DNA of 34,210 bases from a virus. Of the stretch, positions 7,444 to 16,162 are shown piece by piece. The notes below the pieces were generated by a model. The model had not been told where the DNA came from, ran no database searches, and saw only the letters and a list, made by a program, of their open reading frames with translations. How positions within the stretch are numbered: position 1 is the stretch's first letter; every line of letters begins with the position of its first letter. Both the position numbers and the translations under genes were made by a program. The DNA is taken from the IMG/VR virus record IMGVR_UViG_3300043410_000496, positions 1-34,210 of that record. One strand, written 5' to 3'.

Positions 7444-7967
7444 CAAATTTAAACTATGCTCCAATTTTTATTAATCAATACTTAGCTGAAAAGATACCAG
7501 CAAGTATTCCTAATCGTTTTTCTGGAAGCTTATTATTCTTTCCAGTATCACCAACAGACATCAATGCTCTGACCGAGACATTCCCAGAAGCTGCCAACAA
7601 CGTGTTTGCTGTATATGACAGAATGTTTAGAATGCGTCACAAGGCATTTCCACACATTAAATCAGAGCAACTACTTTATTATTTCTACAAAATGGCAGGG
7701 GACCCAGAAGCCCTCATTGAGACTACACAGGTAATCTATGATCTACTTGATAGAGAAGATGAATCCGCAGAGGAAATAAATACCTGGATTAGAAGCAAGT
7801 TAGTAAATGGCGTTCTTACTATTGACGGTAAAGACTTTAAGCCAATCTACTTTCATAAACTAAAAGTTTATCAGCTACAAGAAACCAGAGATATTGTTAA
7901 TTTTGCTACAGCAAGAACATACGCTGGTAATAAGATTATCGTAGACTACGACTATCACCAGCTATAA
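7440..7967 (+). CDS. Tail terminator candidate
   Basis: A 175-residue alpha/beta protein just before the major tail protein, the usual place for the tail terminator (lambda gpU/SPP1 gp17-like), which caps the tail tube and joins it to the head. Segments such as IPNRFSGSLLFFPVSPTDIN, LIETTQVIYDLLDREDES and IYFHKLKVYQLQETRDIVNF alternate strands and helices as that fold would. No diagnostic motif is visible, so the call depends on gene order. Its stop codon is part of an inverted repeat overlapping the next promoter. Confidence 0.55.
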   Translation: MTNLNYAPIFINQYLAEKIPASIPNRFSGSLLFFPVSPTDINALTETFPEAANNVFAVYDRMFRMRHKAFPHIKSEQLLYYFYKMAGDPEALIETTQVIYDLLDREDESAEEINTWIRSKLVNGVLTIDGKDFKPIYFHKLKVYQLQETRDIVNFATARTYAGNKIIVDYDYHQL

Positions 7968-7984
7968 CAAAAGGCTGTTATACT
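7963..7984 (+). promoter_or_regulatory. Extended -10 promoter of major tail gene overlapped by inverted repeat
   Basis: TGT plus TATACT (7979-7984) is an extended -10 element with no clear -35. The perfect 7-base inverted repeat TATAACA (7963-7969) and TGTTATA (7976-7982), separated by six bases, covers both the stop codon of the previous gene and the -10 box. It could be an operator or a small hairpin. Confidence 0.45.
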
Positions 7985-8009
7985 TAATAGTGAGGAAACA
8001 CGCCCATTA

Positions 8010-8021
8010 TTTCTATAGAAA
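8010..8021. repeat. 12-bp perfect palindrome in leader of major tail gene
   Basis: TTTCTATAGAAA is its own reverse complement. It lies between the predicted transcription start (about 7990) and the ribosome binding site (8024-8030). It may be a protein binding site; as RNA it would make a poor hairpin because it has no loop. AT-rich chance occurrence is possible. Confidence 0.35.
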
Positions 8022-8036
8022 AAAGAGGTGAAAACT

Positions 8037-8660
8037 ATGGCATTTACAAACAGTTACAATCGTGGTGACGCTAAGAACATCGTTGTAGGAGCTGCTGCAT
8101 TGTTTATCAATGACACTGCAGAGGCAGAACTACCAGCGATCACTACCGATGGTGAAGGTGTATCGTACAAGGAGCAGCTATCCAACACAACAGGTTGGAC
8201 AAGCGTTGGTTATACAACTAACGGTCTTGAGCTGACTTTCCAGCCTGACTTCGGTGAGGTTAAGGTAGACCAGATGCTTGACGTTGCAAAGCTTTACAAG
8301 CAGGGAATGAAGGTAGAACTAAAGACTACTTTCGCAGAGGCAACTCTAACCAACCTTCTTGTGGCTACAGCAGCAACAAGCACTACCCTTGGTAGCGACC
8401 TTGGAGGAGACAGCATGGACATGCTTGCTGGAGAACTTGGAGCTTATCCAATCGAACGTTCTCTTATTGCAGTTGGTGCTGGCCCACAGCCTACCACAGG
8501 AACTACTGAGCGTATCTACAAGGCCAACCGTGTTCTGTCAATTCAGAACGTTACGGTTGCTGCAAAGCGTGATACAGCTACTGAATTTGAGGTTACTTTC
8601 CGTCTACTTCCAGACTCAACTGGATCATACGGTAAGATTATCGACCGCACATTCCCATAA
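8037..8660 (+). CDS. Major tail (tube) protein
   Basis: A 207-residue protein starting MAFTNSYNRGDAKNIVVGAA. The pattern of an N-terminal strand region, EQLSNTTGWTSVGYTTNGLELTFQPDFGEVKVDQ, and a C-terminal sheet with TATEFEVTFRLLPDSTGSYG is typical of siphovirus tube proteins (gpV-like fold). It is flanked by its own promoter and a strong terminator, as expected for an abundant virion subunit, and lies before the chaperone and tape measure genes. A GTG at 8028 could extend it, but AGAGGTG (8024-8030) is the ribosome binding site for ATG 8037, so the ATG was chosen. Confidence 0.85.
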   Translation: MAFTNSYNRGDAKNIVVGAAALFINDTAEAELPAITTDGEGVSYKEQLSNTTGWTSVGYTTNGLELTFQPDFGEVKVDQMLDVAKLYKQGMKVELKTTFAEATLTNLLVATAATSTTLGSDLGGDSMDMLAGELGAYPIERSLIAVGAGPQPTTGTTERIYKANRVLSIQNVTVAAKRDTATEFEVTFRLLPDSTGSYGKIIDRTFP

Positions 8661-8676
8661 TAGGTAAAACCTGAAG

Positions 8677-8712
8677 ATAACCGTCTAGCGAAAACTAGGC
8701 GGTTATTTTTTT
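8677..8712 (+). terminator. Rho-independent terminator after major tail gene
   Basis: A 12-bp stem (8677-8688 with 8695-8706, one T-G wobble) around the loop CGAAAA, followed by seven Ts (8706-8712). Confidence 0.92.
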
Positions 8713-8720
8713 GGTAAACT
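8712..8720 (+). promoter_or_regulatory. Extended -10-like promoter, predicted leaderless start of chaperone gene
   Basis: TGG plus TAAACT (8715-8720) follows the terminator T-run directly. The ATG of the next gene (8727) is six bases after the hexamer and has no Shine-Dalgarno, so the transcript is predicted to be leaderless. The hexamer is weaker than TATAAT, which would suit low expression. Confidence 0.45.
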
Positions 8721-8726
8721 TAATGA

Positions 8727-9434
8727 ATGGCAAATAAAGTATATAAAAGTGAAACATTAGGGCTTGTAGATGGGAGTTCTATTTATGTTACTCCGTTAAA
8801 AATAAAATATCTGAGAGAGTTTATGGACTCGTTTAGAGAAATTAAAAAAGCGGTAAATGATGAAGATGCAATGGATAGACTTATACAATGTGTCTCTATA
8901 TGCATGAGGCAATACAGTCCACATAGAAGTACTATAGAGGACGTAGAAGATTTATTCGATCTAAAGACGATGTATCGTGTCTTAGAAATATCTGCAGACA
9001 TAGACATGTCTGAAAAGAAAACTAACAATGTTCAAGAGAGTGTGTCAGCTTCGAAGGCAGATTCCTGGGAAGACCTAGATTTGGTATCCCTAGAGTCTGA
9101 AATATTCTTAATTGGTATGTGGAAAGATTATGAAGATCTAGAAAGTTCTCTATCTATCCCTGAAATATTAGCAACGCTAAAAGCAAAGAGAGATGCGGAC
9201 TATATTGAAAAGAAGTTCCATGCAGCAATACAGGGCATTAATCTAGATGAGCAAATGGGACAGCAAGAGGAAGATCCTTGGGAACGAGTCAAGGCCAATG
9301 CTGCTGCTATTGCCAGTGGAAAAGATCCAAACCAAGTCAGGGTAGATTCAAATGATATTACATCAGTAACTGGAGTTGCAGCTAAACAAGCTGGTTTTGG
9401 AATCGGTATGGGACTTGAATATGAATCCATATAA
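8727..9434 (+). CDS. Tail assembly chaperone candidate, long form
   Basis: A 235-residue protein between the major tail protein and the tape measure, where siphoviruses encode tail assembly chaperones that coat the tape measure during tail assembly. Residues about 10-95 (LVDGSSIYVTPLKIKYLREF, RLIQCVSICMRQYSP, VEDLFDLKTMYRVLE) are clearly related to the whole of the next gene. A further 140 residues follow, acidic and helical, with SWEDLDLVSLESEIFLIGMW and KRDADYIEKKFHAAIQGIN. This is the gpG-T-like layout: a shared N-domain plus a unique extension. Here it is one continuous frame, not a frameshift product. The start lacks a ribosome binding site (leaderless). Confidence 0.75.
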   Translation: MANKVYKSETLGLVDGSSIYVTPLKIKYLREFMDSFREIKKAVNDEDAMDRLIQCVSICMRQYSPHRSTIEDVEDLFDLKTMYRVLEISADIDMSEKKTNNVQESVSASKADSWEDLDLVSLESEIFLIGMWKDYEDLESSLSIPEILATLKAKRDADYIEKKFHAAIQGINLDEQMGQQEEDPWERVKANAAAIASGKDPNQVRVDSNDITSVTGVAAKQAGFGIGMGLEYESI

Positions 9435-9444
9435 AACTAATCTA

Positions 9445-9453
9445 TGTTATAAT
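9445..9453 (+). promoter_or_regulatory. Extended -10 promoter of short chaperone and tape measure genes
   Basis: TGT plus TATAAT (9448-9453), a perfect extended -10 element without a visible -35, in the gap between the two chaperone genes. The following gene has AAAGGAG (9467-9473) before its ATG, giving a leader of about 18 bases. Confidence 0.6.
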
Positions 9454-9477
9454 TAAATAACCTACAAAAGGAGAACA

Positions 9478-9786
9478 ATGGCTATTACAATTAATGAAGC
9501 AACAGCTATTAAACTATTAGATGGAACTGTAGTAAATGCACGTCCACTAAAACTATCTCTTCTTCGTGAATTCTCAAAGGCATTTGCCAAGATTTCTGAA
9601 GTAGCGGATGATAACGATAAATCGCTTGATCTTCTTCTAGAGTGTGTAAAGATTGCGTTTAAGCAGTACGACCCAACACTACTAGAAAAGACTCAAGCAG
9701 AACTGGAAGACATGCTTGACATCAAGCTTGTTTACCAGATCATAGAAGAGGCATCAGGAGCAACTCTTGGTGAAGGACTTTTCTAA
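9478..9786 (+). CDS. Tail assembly chaperone candidate, short form
   Basis: A 102-residue protein that aligns over its length with residues about 1-95 of the preceding gene: LLDGTVVNARPLKLSLLREF against LVDGSSIYVTPLKIKYLREF, LLECVKIAFKQYDP against LIQCVSICMRQYSP, and LEDMLDIKLVYQIIEEA against VEDLFDLKTMYRVLEIS. It corresponds to gpG, the abundant short chaperone. It has a good Shine-Dalgarno and a better -10 box than the long form, so it is probably made in larger amounts. No downstream frame could be reached by a frameshift before the tape measure start at 9815. Confidence 0.78.
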   Translation: MAITINEATAIKLLDGTVVNARPLKLSLLREFSKAFAKISEVADDNDKSLDLLLECVKIAFKQYDPTLLEKTQAELEDMLDIKLVYQIIEEASGATLGEGLF

Positions 9787-9814
9787 AAAATAAAAATTAA
9801 AAGAGGTGTTATAG

Positions 9815-12800
9815 ATGGCTGAGGACATTCAGTCCAATATTAGGATAAATGTTGATACCGCTGGTGCTCTAGCGAATATCAAGAATTTACAAGGAAGTCT
9901 TTCAGCCTTCTATAGCCAAATGGCAAAATCAGGTGCAGCATCAAATGCTGTTGTATCTGGAATGCAACAAAATTTTATCAACTCCGTAAATATGTCTGGC
10001 AAGTTTGCTGCCAGCATCCAAACCATCAAGAGTTCTACTGAGTCATTTAACCAGTCTCTTGAAAAGAATAAATTCTCCCTTAACGAATATTTCCGTTATG
10101 GTATTGCTGCATCAAAATCTTTCGGTAAGGTATTCAAGACTGAATACGAAACCATTAATAAGGTTGCTACTGAACGTGTCAAAGATATCCAGACTCAGTA
10201 CATCAAGATGGGTCGTGATGCAAATGGAGCACTCAAGTCTATTGCAATTAGACCACTTGCTCTTGATATGGAAAACCTATCAACAAAAACTCAGATGGCT
10301 GCTCAAAAACAGCAGATTCTTAATCAGCTTCTGAAGCAGGGTTCTACACAACTTCTAAACTGGGGTAAGAATACTCAGTGGGCTGGTCGTCAGCTTATGG
10401 TTGGTTTCTCTATTCCAATTGCTATGGCTGGAGCAGCAGCTGCAAAGGCATATCAGCAAATTGAGCAAGGCTCAATTCAGATTAGACGTGTCTATGGTGA
10501 CCTAAATACTACAGCACAAGAAACCGACATGATGGTTGGTAAGATTCAAAAGCTTGCAGCTTCATATACACAATATGGTGTAGCAGTATCTGACACAATG
10601 GCTATGGCAGCCCAGGCTGCTGCAATGGGTAAAACTGGAGCAGACCTTCTTGCTCAGATTGACCAGGCAACAAAACTTTCTGTTCTTGGTGGGGTAGACC
10701 AAAAGCAAGCACTAGAAACAACTATCTCACTTACCAATGCATTTGGTATTTCAACTTCTCAACTATCAGATAAGATTAATTATCTTAACGCAGTAGAAAA
10801 CCAGACAGTTCTATCCATTGAAGATATGACAACTGCTATTCCAAAGGCTGCTCCAATTGTTAAGCAGCTTGGTGGAAACGTAGAAGATCTAGCCTTCTTC
10901 ATGACTGCAATGAAAGAAGGTGGAGTCAACGCATCTGAAGGTGCTAACGCCATCAAATCTGGTCTTGCAGCTATAATTAATCCTACTAAGAAGGCATCAG
11001 ACTTCCTTTCTGGATTTGGAATCAATGTTTCAAATATTGTTAAGAATGATAAGGGAAACCTAAAGAAAACAGTTGTTGATTTTGGAAATGCTCTAAATAC
11101 TCTTGACCCACTTAACCGTGCAAAAGCAATCGAAATGATGTTTGGAAAATTCCAGTTTGCACGTATGTCAACCTTGTTTAAAAACGTAACAGACGAATCA
11201 AGCCAGGCATCAAAGGCTATGGAACTTGCGAACATGTCTGCAATTCAAAGAGCAGCAATGGCAAGGAAAGAGTTGGACAAGATTCAGTCTTCCCCAATGT
11301 ACAAGTTCCAAAAGGCAATGGCAGACTTCCAGCTTAAGATGGCTCCCGTAGGAGAAGCATTCCTAAAAGCTGTAACTCCTGCACTTGAGGTAGTTGGAAA
11401 ACTGCTTACATGGTTTAATAAGCTTGGTGATGGATCAAAGAGTTTTATTGTAAACACTATTGCTGTTGTTGGTGGACTTGCTCCAATTGTTCTTATGACA
11501 GTTGGTCTAGTTGGAAACGGTATCGCAAACTTCCTAAAGTTATTCTCATGGGTAAAGAGTGTATTTAACAAGGCTACAACAGCATCTCAGGTACTTGGAG
11601 AGACAACAAGCTACATGACCCAAGAGCAGCTTCAGGCTGCTTCAGTAGCTGCATCTCTTGACCAGATTCACTCAAAACTTAAGCAAACGATTACTTCTGA
11701 AGCAGAAGCAATCTCTCTATACACACAAGAGCTAAAGAAGGCTAATCTAGCTGCAAGCCAATTTGTAGGACCTGTAATGGCCTTTAGAGGTAATGGCGGT
11801 AGGAAGATGGCTACTGGAGGTATGGTTGTTGGCCCTGGTGGTCCTAAAGATGATGCTGTACCTACTAATCTATCTAATGGTGAGGCAGTAATTGACGCTG
11901 CTACAGTAAAGAAGAACCCAGCAATCATTAGTGCTCTTTTCCAGGGTAGAAAGATCAATGTTCCTGGATTCAAAGATAATAACTCAAAGATGTTCCGCAC
12001 GTATACAAATGCTGTTGCACTTCTTGGTAGCGATACAAACCAAGCACTAAAGGGCGGAGGAGTCTCATCAAGCAATCTTAGCTCTGAGATTAAATCTTTG
12101 GGTGCAGGAATGAATGCTCCAATTATTGAAGCAGTTGCTAAATCTCTGGGTGCTACAAACAACAAGCAAGTGTTGGCTATGTTGCAGTCAAATCCAGAAC
12201 TTGCAAAATTTGCAACAGATATTCAAATTGGAGTTGCGACTGCAATAGAAAAACAGGGTGGAAAAATAAATGACCCTAAGCTTTCAGAAATTTATCAAAA
12301 TGTTGCTAGAAAAGAGTCTGCCAAGAGGGGCCAGGCCTATGCTGATGCTACTGAACAATTCTTAACTCAACCAACAACATTTGAAGACTCAACAATTCAA
12401 AGAGTATCTTCATCAAATCCAAACAAGACTAGATCTGTAGGACGAAAGTCTATATTTAAAGGCCTTCAATCATATAGAAGTAAAAACTTTACCCCTATTG
12501 CAAATGCTCTAGGGACAGACACTACTGGTCTTGTAAAAGCTCATATGAGCGAACCACAGATGTCAGATCTAAATACTATAGCAAACAAGTATAATCTAGA
12601 ACTATCTACTGTGGCAACCGCTGCAGCTCAAAGAATGAAAGATGGTATTGTATCAACATACCAGAGCGTATCTAAGGCAGTTAGAGAGTCTACTCGTCAA
12701 GCATCGCCATCTAAAGATGCGTATGATGCAGGAGCTAATATTGGTAAGGGTGCTATTAATGGAATTAAGTCAGAGCAACCAGAAGCAGAGGCAGCAGGAA

Positions 12801-15800
12801 AAGCAGTAGCTGAAGCTGTAAATTCTGGGGTAACTCAGGCAAAGAAGCAAAATGTTGGAAGCATTACTAGACAAGCATATTCTAGAGATTACCAATTAAA
12901 GAGTCTTGAGATTCAGCGTAAGCAAGCACTAATGATGGGTGCAGATACTGCAGCCATTGACAAAGAGATTAAGGCACGTAGAGCATCTCTGGCTGCATCT
13001 GTTAAAGAGCGTATTGCTAAAGAAAAACTTGCATCTGTAGAGACTCAAGAGGCAATTGCAGCTGTACAAGCTGGAACTGCTAAAAAGATGATGACAGTAG
13101 GAGAGGGTCTCTCAAAACTTGATGGTAAGTTCACCAAGTTCAGTGCAGGAATCACTACTGCAGTATTCTCATTAGGAATGCTTCCTGGACCATTAGGAGA
13201 TATTGCAAATGCAATTAGTCCAGTAATTGGAATCATAAGCCTACTCGGCAGCGGACTTGAGTTCCTATCAAAGAAAGTAGCAATATCTTCAACAGCTATT
13301 GATGTCGAAAATGCTGCAAGAGCTGTTGAAACAGGAGAGATGGAGGCTGAGAATGTTGCTAGAGGCATTGAGGTAGCAGAAACAGGTGCTCTAACAATAG
13401 CTCTTGGTGCTTTAGAGCTACCACTACTTCCAGTTATTGCAGGATTTGTGGCCCTAGCTGCAATTATTGGTGTTGGTATAGCAATCAATAATTCCCTGAA
13501 TGAAGCAAATAAAAAAGCTTTGGAAGATGCTAAGAAGCCTAAGCAGATTGCAGCAGATACTAAAGCAGCTATGGGAGCTTTTGGAAATCTAACTGGGTCA
13601 ACACTAAAAATGCCACAAATTGCTGGTGCAGCTGCTGGAGCAGCTAGTAAAAATGGAAAGCAAGCTGGAGATATTCAGACATTACTAGACAGTTCAGATT
13701 TTAAGAATAAAGATAGCGAAATTGGAAAAGTTATTGGTGATGTCAAGGGCATGGGGGCAAAGAATGCAAAGAACTACATCAAGAATCTAGGCCAAACATT
13801 GCTAGCAAGCGGAATGGATAAGGCTGCAGTAGATAGCCTGATTAAGGCAATTCAAATTGCTGCTGGTAAAGAAAATCTTAAAATTGAATTTGCTGATATT
13901 GACCTAACAACAAAGACTGGTCGTGCAGGATTTGCTAAAACTGCAGCTGAGACCCTGGCAAAAATTTCTACAAATACGAATTCTTCAGAATTTAAACAAT
14001 GGCAAAGGGGTGCACGTTTAAGTAGGGATGCAAAAAATGGGAAGGTTGATCTAGGATTTGCTAGTCAAGAAGATATTAATGCTGTCAATGCATACAAAGC
14101 TAACATGGCAGCATATCTTAAAATTGCCACAGCGTCTTCCGCAGCATCCACTGACTTTAAGCAGGGGATTGCAAATATCTCAACTGAGTTGGCTAATGGA
14201 CTTATTACTTCAAAACAGTTTACTGGCTCTCTTAGTGAGATGGCTGTAAATATTTCAAAATCAGCAGCTGGAAAAACTAATTTGCTGAATACTATTGGTT
14301 CTCTAGGAGGGCAGACAGCAAAGGATGCTGCTAGCTCACTTAAATCAGTAAATGATCAGCTATTGCTAATGACAATCCTACAAGCAGATCCTACAAAGGG
14401 ACAGAGTATTGTAAGCCTTATAAAGGACAAAAAGATTGCACAAGCAAAAGCAGAAATGGCTAAGTTTGGATCAGTTATTAAATCAGCACTTGGTTCTGAT
14501 TCAGGCTCAGGCTCTGGTGGAGGCGGTGGAGGCGGTGGCTCCACTAAGACAAACCTACTAAAGCAAACATCAACAGATATTGCTAGTGCAAATCTTAGAC
14601 TAACAATGCTTAAGGATTCAAAGAAATATGTTGCTGGATTCATCGATCTACTAGCAACAGCTGATGATGCCACTAGAAAACAATACATTGTTGCTGGAAA
14701 GCTTACTAGCAAGGGGCTAAAGCTAAAGGAGCTATTTGACCAAAAAGTAGTTTCTGAATTTATTGTAAAGCAAAAAACTGCAACAGTTGGTTTTGCAGAA
14801 GAAGTGAAGGTACGAGCAAGTCTATCTGCTAAAGTAAAGGATCAGACAACTCTGACAAAGATGCTTGCAGATGCAGACTTCAAAGCAGCATATGCATCAG
14901 CCTTGAATATTACTAATGCAGTAAAGCGTAAAAAGGCCATCAATGATCTAATTGCTGCAGAGACAAACTTTATCAATGCAGAACAAACATCTGCTAATGC
15001 ATCTCTTACTGCAGCAGAAAAGCAACAAAAGGTAGTTGACTACCTCCAGGCCAAGCTTGATAAGGCTACTGCTGAAAGCGGAATGCCAATTCTTCAAGAT
15101 AAGATTGATGTCTATAATGATGGACTAAATGTTATTTCGGTCAAGGAAGATGCAATTAACAAAGCATATGATGCAAGAGTTAAAGCACTTGAAGAAATTC
15201 AAAAAGCACAAGAGGATATATCTCAGCAACAACAAGATCAACTAGATGTTGCAGATGCAATCACTAAGGGTGATATGGCAGCAGCAGCAAGAGCCGTTCA
15301 ACAGTCACGTAAGAATGCTGCGGAACGTGCAATGAGAGATCAAAGCACTGCTCTAGAAACAGCAAGACAAACAGAGCTAAATAGCATTTTGGTATCAATT
15401 AATGGCGAAATGCTAAACAGAGAATCAATTGAAAAGAGAATCTCTGACATTCAGGCTAAAATGTATGATATTCAGCTTAATACCTTAGATGCTATTAAGT
15501 CTCAAGTAGTTGAGGCTCAAAGAACTCAGACTATTCTTGCTGCCAATCAAACAATGAGTGATGATGCAGCATTTGCTAATCAAACGCCAGCAGCACCTGC
15601 TCCAATTAGCAAAACAGAAGCTGCTAGACTTGCACTTATTCACCTTCAAAGCAGTAGTGTAGAGGCTCTATCGGCTGAGGAAAGAGCACTTTTAAACATA
15701 TCTTTGAGTCCTAAGACTCCTGTAGCACCAGCTGCTCCAAAGGCCTTGGTCCAGGCTCCAGCAGGACTACAGTTCCTTCCAAAAGATGAATTAGCTAAAA

Positions 15801-16162
15801 TGGGTTATTACGCTACAGGTGGATTTATTGCTAGAGGATCAGATACTGTTCCTGCAATGCTGACTCCTGGAGAGTTTGTAATGAACCGTGGTGCAGTATC
15901 AAAATATGGCTCAGGACTTATGGATAGAATTAATTCTGGAACATTTGACATGCCTTCTTATGTAACTGCACCTCAAATTTCGCAGGTATCACCAGTAAAC
16001 AATAACATTTCATCAAACGTTGACAACAGTTCAGTGTATAATAATAGCTATAGTGTTAATATTCACACTACTGGCTCACAGGATACAGATTCGATTGCTA
16101 GAGCAGTAATTGGAAAGATCCGTGAATACGATAGCCAGCGTGTAAGAGGAGTTAGAATTTAG
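9815..16162 (+). CDS. Tape measure protein
   Basis: The 2115-residue protein is the longest in the window. It sets tail length and helps DNA leave the virion. Residues about 230-450 carry the TP901-type tape measure core (VSDTMAMAAQAAAMGKTGAD, LSIEDMTTAIPKAAPIVKQL, MKEGGVNASEGANAIKSGLA). Hydrophobic segments near 545-575, 1115-1150 and 1190-1225 could insert into or cross the host membrane. A Gly-rich linker (about 1565-1576) precedes a long helical, coiled-coil-rich part. Two copies of an ATGG motif occur near 665 (ATGGMVVGPGG) and 1998 (ATGGFIARGSDTVPAMLTPG). No peptidase or lysozyme domain was recognised. AAGAGGTG precedes the ATG. The stop overlaps the next GTG start by one base. Confidence 0.95.
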   Translation: MAEDIQSNIRINVDTAGALANIKNLQGSLSAFYSQMAKSGAASNAVVSGMQQNFINSVNMSGKFAASIQTIKSSTESFNQSLEKNKFSLNEYFRYGIAASKSFGKVFKTEYETINKVATERVKDIQTQYIKMGRDANGALKSIAIRPLALDMENLSTKTQMAAQKQQILNQLLKQGSTQLLNWGKNTQWAGRQLMVGFSIPIAMAGAAAAKAYQQIEQGSIQIRRVYGDLNTTAQETDMMVGKIQKLAASYTQYGVAVSDTMAMAAQAAAMGKTGADLLAQIDQATKLSVLGGVDQKQALETTISLTNAFGISTSQLSDKINYLNAVENQTVLSIEDMTTAIPKAAPIVKQLGGNVEDLAFFMTAMKEGGVNASEGANAIKSGLAAIINPTKKASDFLSGFGINVSNIVKNDKGNLKKTVVDFGNALNTLDPLNRAKAIEMMFGKFQFARMSTLFKNVTDESSQASKAMELANMSAIQRAAMARKELDKIQSSPMYKFQKAMADFQLKMAPVGEAFLKAVTPALEVVGKLLTWFNKLGDGSKSFIVNTIAVVGGLAPIVLMTVGLVGNGIANFLKLFSWVKSVFNKATTASQVLGETTSYMTQEQLQAASVAASLDQIHSKLKQTITSEAEAISLYTQELKKANLAASQFVGPVMAFRGNGGRKMATGGMVVGPGGPKDDAVPTNLSNGEAVIDAATVKKNPAIISALFQGRKINVPGFKDNNSKMFRTYTNAVALLGSDTNQALKGGGVSSSNLSSEIKSLGAGMNAPIIEAVAKSLGATNNKQVLAMLQSNPELAKFATDIQIGVATAIEKQGGKINDPKLSEIYQNVARKESAKRGQAYADATEQFLTQPTTFEDSTIQRVSSSNPNKTRSVGRKSIFKGLQSYRSKNFTPIANALGTDTTGLVKAHMSEPQMSDLNTIANKYNLELSTVATAAAQRMKDGIVSTYQSVSKAVRESTRQASPSKDAYDAGANIGKGAINGIKSEQPEAEAAGKAVAEAVNSGVTQAKKQNVGSITRQAYSRDYQLKSLEIQRKQALMMGADTAAIDKEIKARRASLAASVKERIAKEKLASVETQEAIAAVQAGTAKKMMTVGEGLSKLDGKFTKFSAGITTAVFSLGMLPGPLGDIANAISPVIGIISLLGSGLEFLSKKVAISSTAIDVENAARAVETGEMEAENVARGIEVAETGALTIALGALELPLLPVIAGFVALAAIIGVGIAINNSLNEANKKALEDAKKPKQIAADTKAAMGAFGNLTGSTLKMPQIAGAAAGAASKNGKQAGDIQTLLDSSDFKNKDSEIGKVIGDVKGMGAKNAKNYIKNLGQTLLASGMDKAAVDSLIKAIQIAAGKENLKIEFADIDLTTKTGRAGFAKTAAETLAKISTNTNSSEFKQWQRGARLSRDAKNGKVDLGFASQEDINAVNAYKANMAAYLKIATASSAASTDFKQGIANISTELANGLITSKQFTGSLSEMAVNISKSAAGKTNLLNTIGSLGGQTAKDAASSLKSVNDQLLLMTILQADPTKGQSIVSLIKDKKIAQAKAEMAKFGSVIKSALGSDSGSGSGGGGGGGGSTKTNLLKQTSTDIASANLRLTMLKDSKKYVAGFIDLLATADDATRKQYIVAGKLTSKGLKLKELFDQKVVSEFIVKQKTATVGFAEEVKVRASLSAKVKDQTTLTKMLADADFKAAYASALNITNAVKRKKAINDLIAAETNFINAEQTSANASLTAAEKQQKVVDYLQAKLDKATAESGMPILQDKIDVYNDGLNVISVKEDAINKAYDARVKALEEIQKAQEDISQQQQDQLDVADAITKGDMAAAARAVQQSRKNAAERAMRDQSTALETARQTELNSILVSINGEMLNRESIEKRISDIQAKMYDIQLNTLDAIKSQVVEAQRTQTILAANQTMSDDAAFANQTPAAPAPISKTEAARLALIHLQSSSVEALSAEERALLNISLSPKTPVAPAAPKALVQAPAGLQFLPKDELAKMGYYATGGFIARGSDTVPAMLTPGEFVMNRGAVSKYGSGLMDRINSGTFDMPSYVTAPQISQVSPVNNNISSNVDNSSVYNNSYSVNIHTTGSQDTDSIARAVIGKIREYDSQRVRGVRI

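Noticed and set aside
9011-9026. A-rich GAAAAGAAAACTAA stretch at the end of the shared domain in the long chaperone gene; a -1 shift here would give a short protein ending at TAA.
   Set aside because: It is not a standard X XXY YYZ heptamer in frame, and the adjacent gene already supplies a short form. Kept only as a point to test.
10972-10977. TATAAT inside the tape measure gene (also near 16037 and 21680 inside other genes).
   Set aside because: No suitable start codon at leaderless distance and no TGn or -35; expected by chance in AT-rich coding DNA.
10780-14712. Several minus-strand open frames of 95-165 residues opposite the tape measure gene.
   Set aside because: Compositional shadows of a biased coding sequence with no domains or signals.
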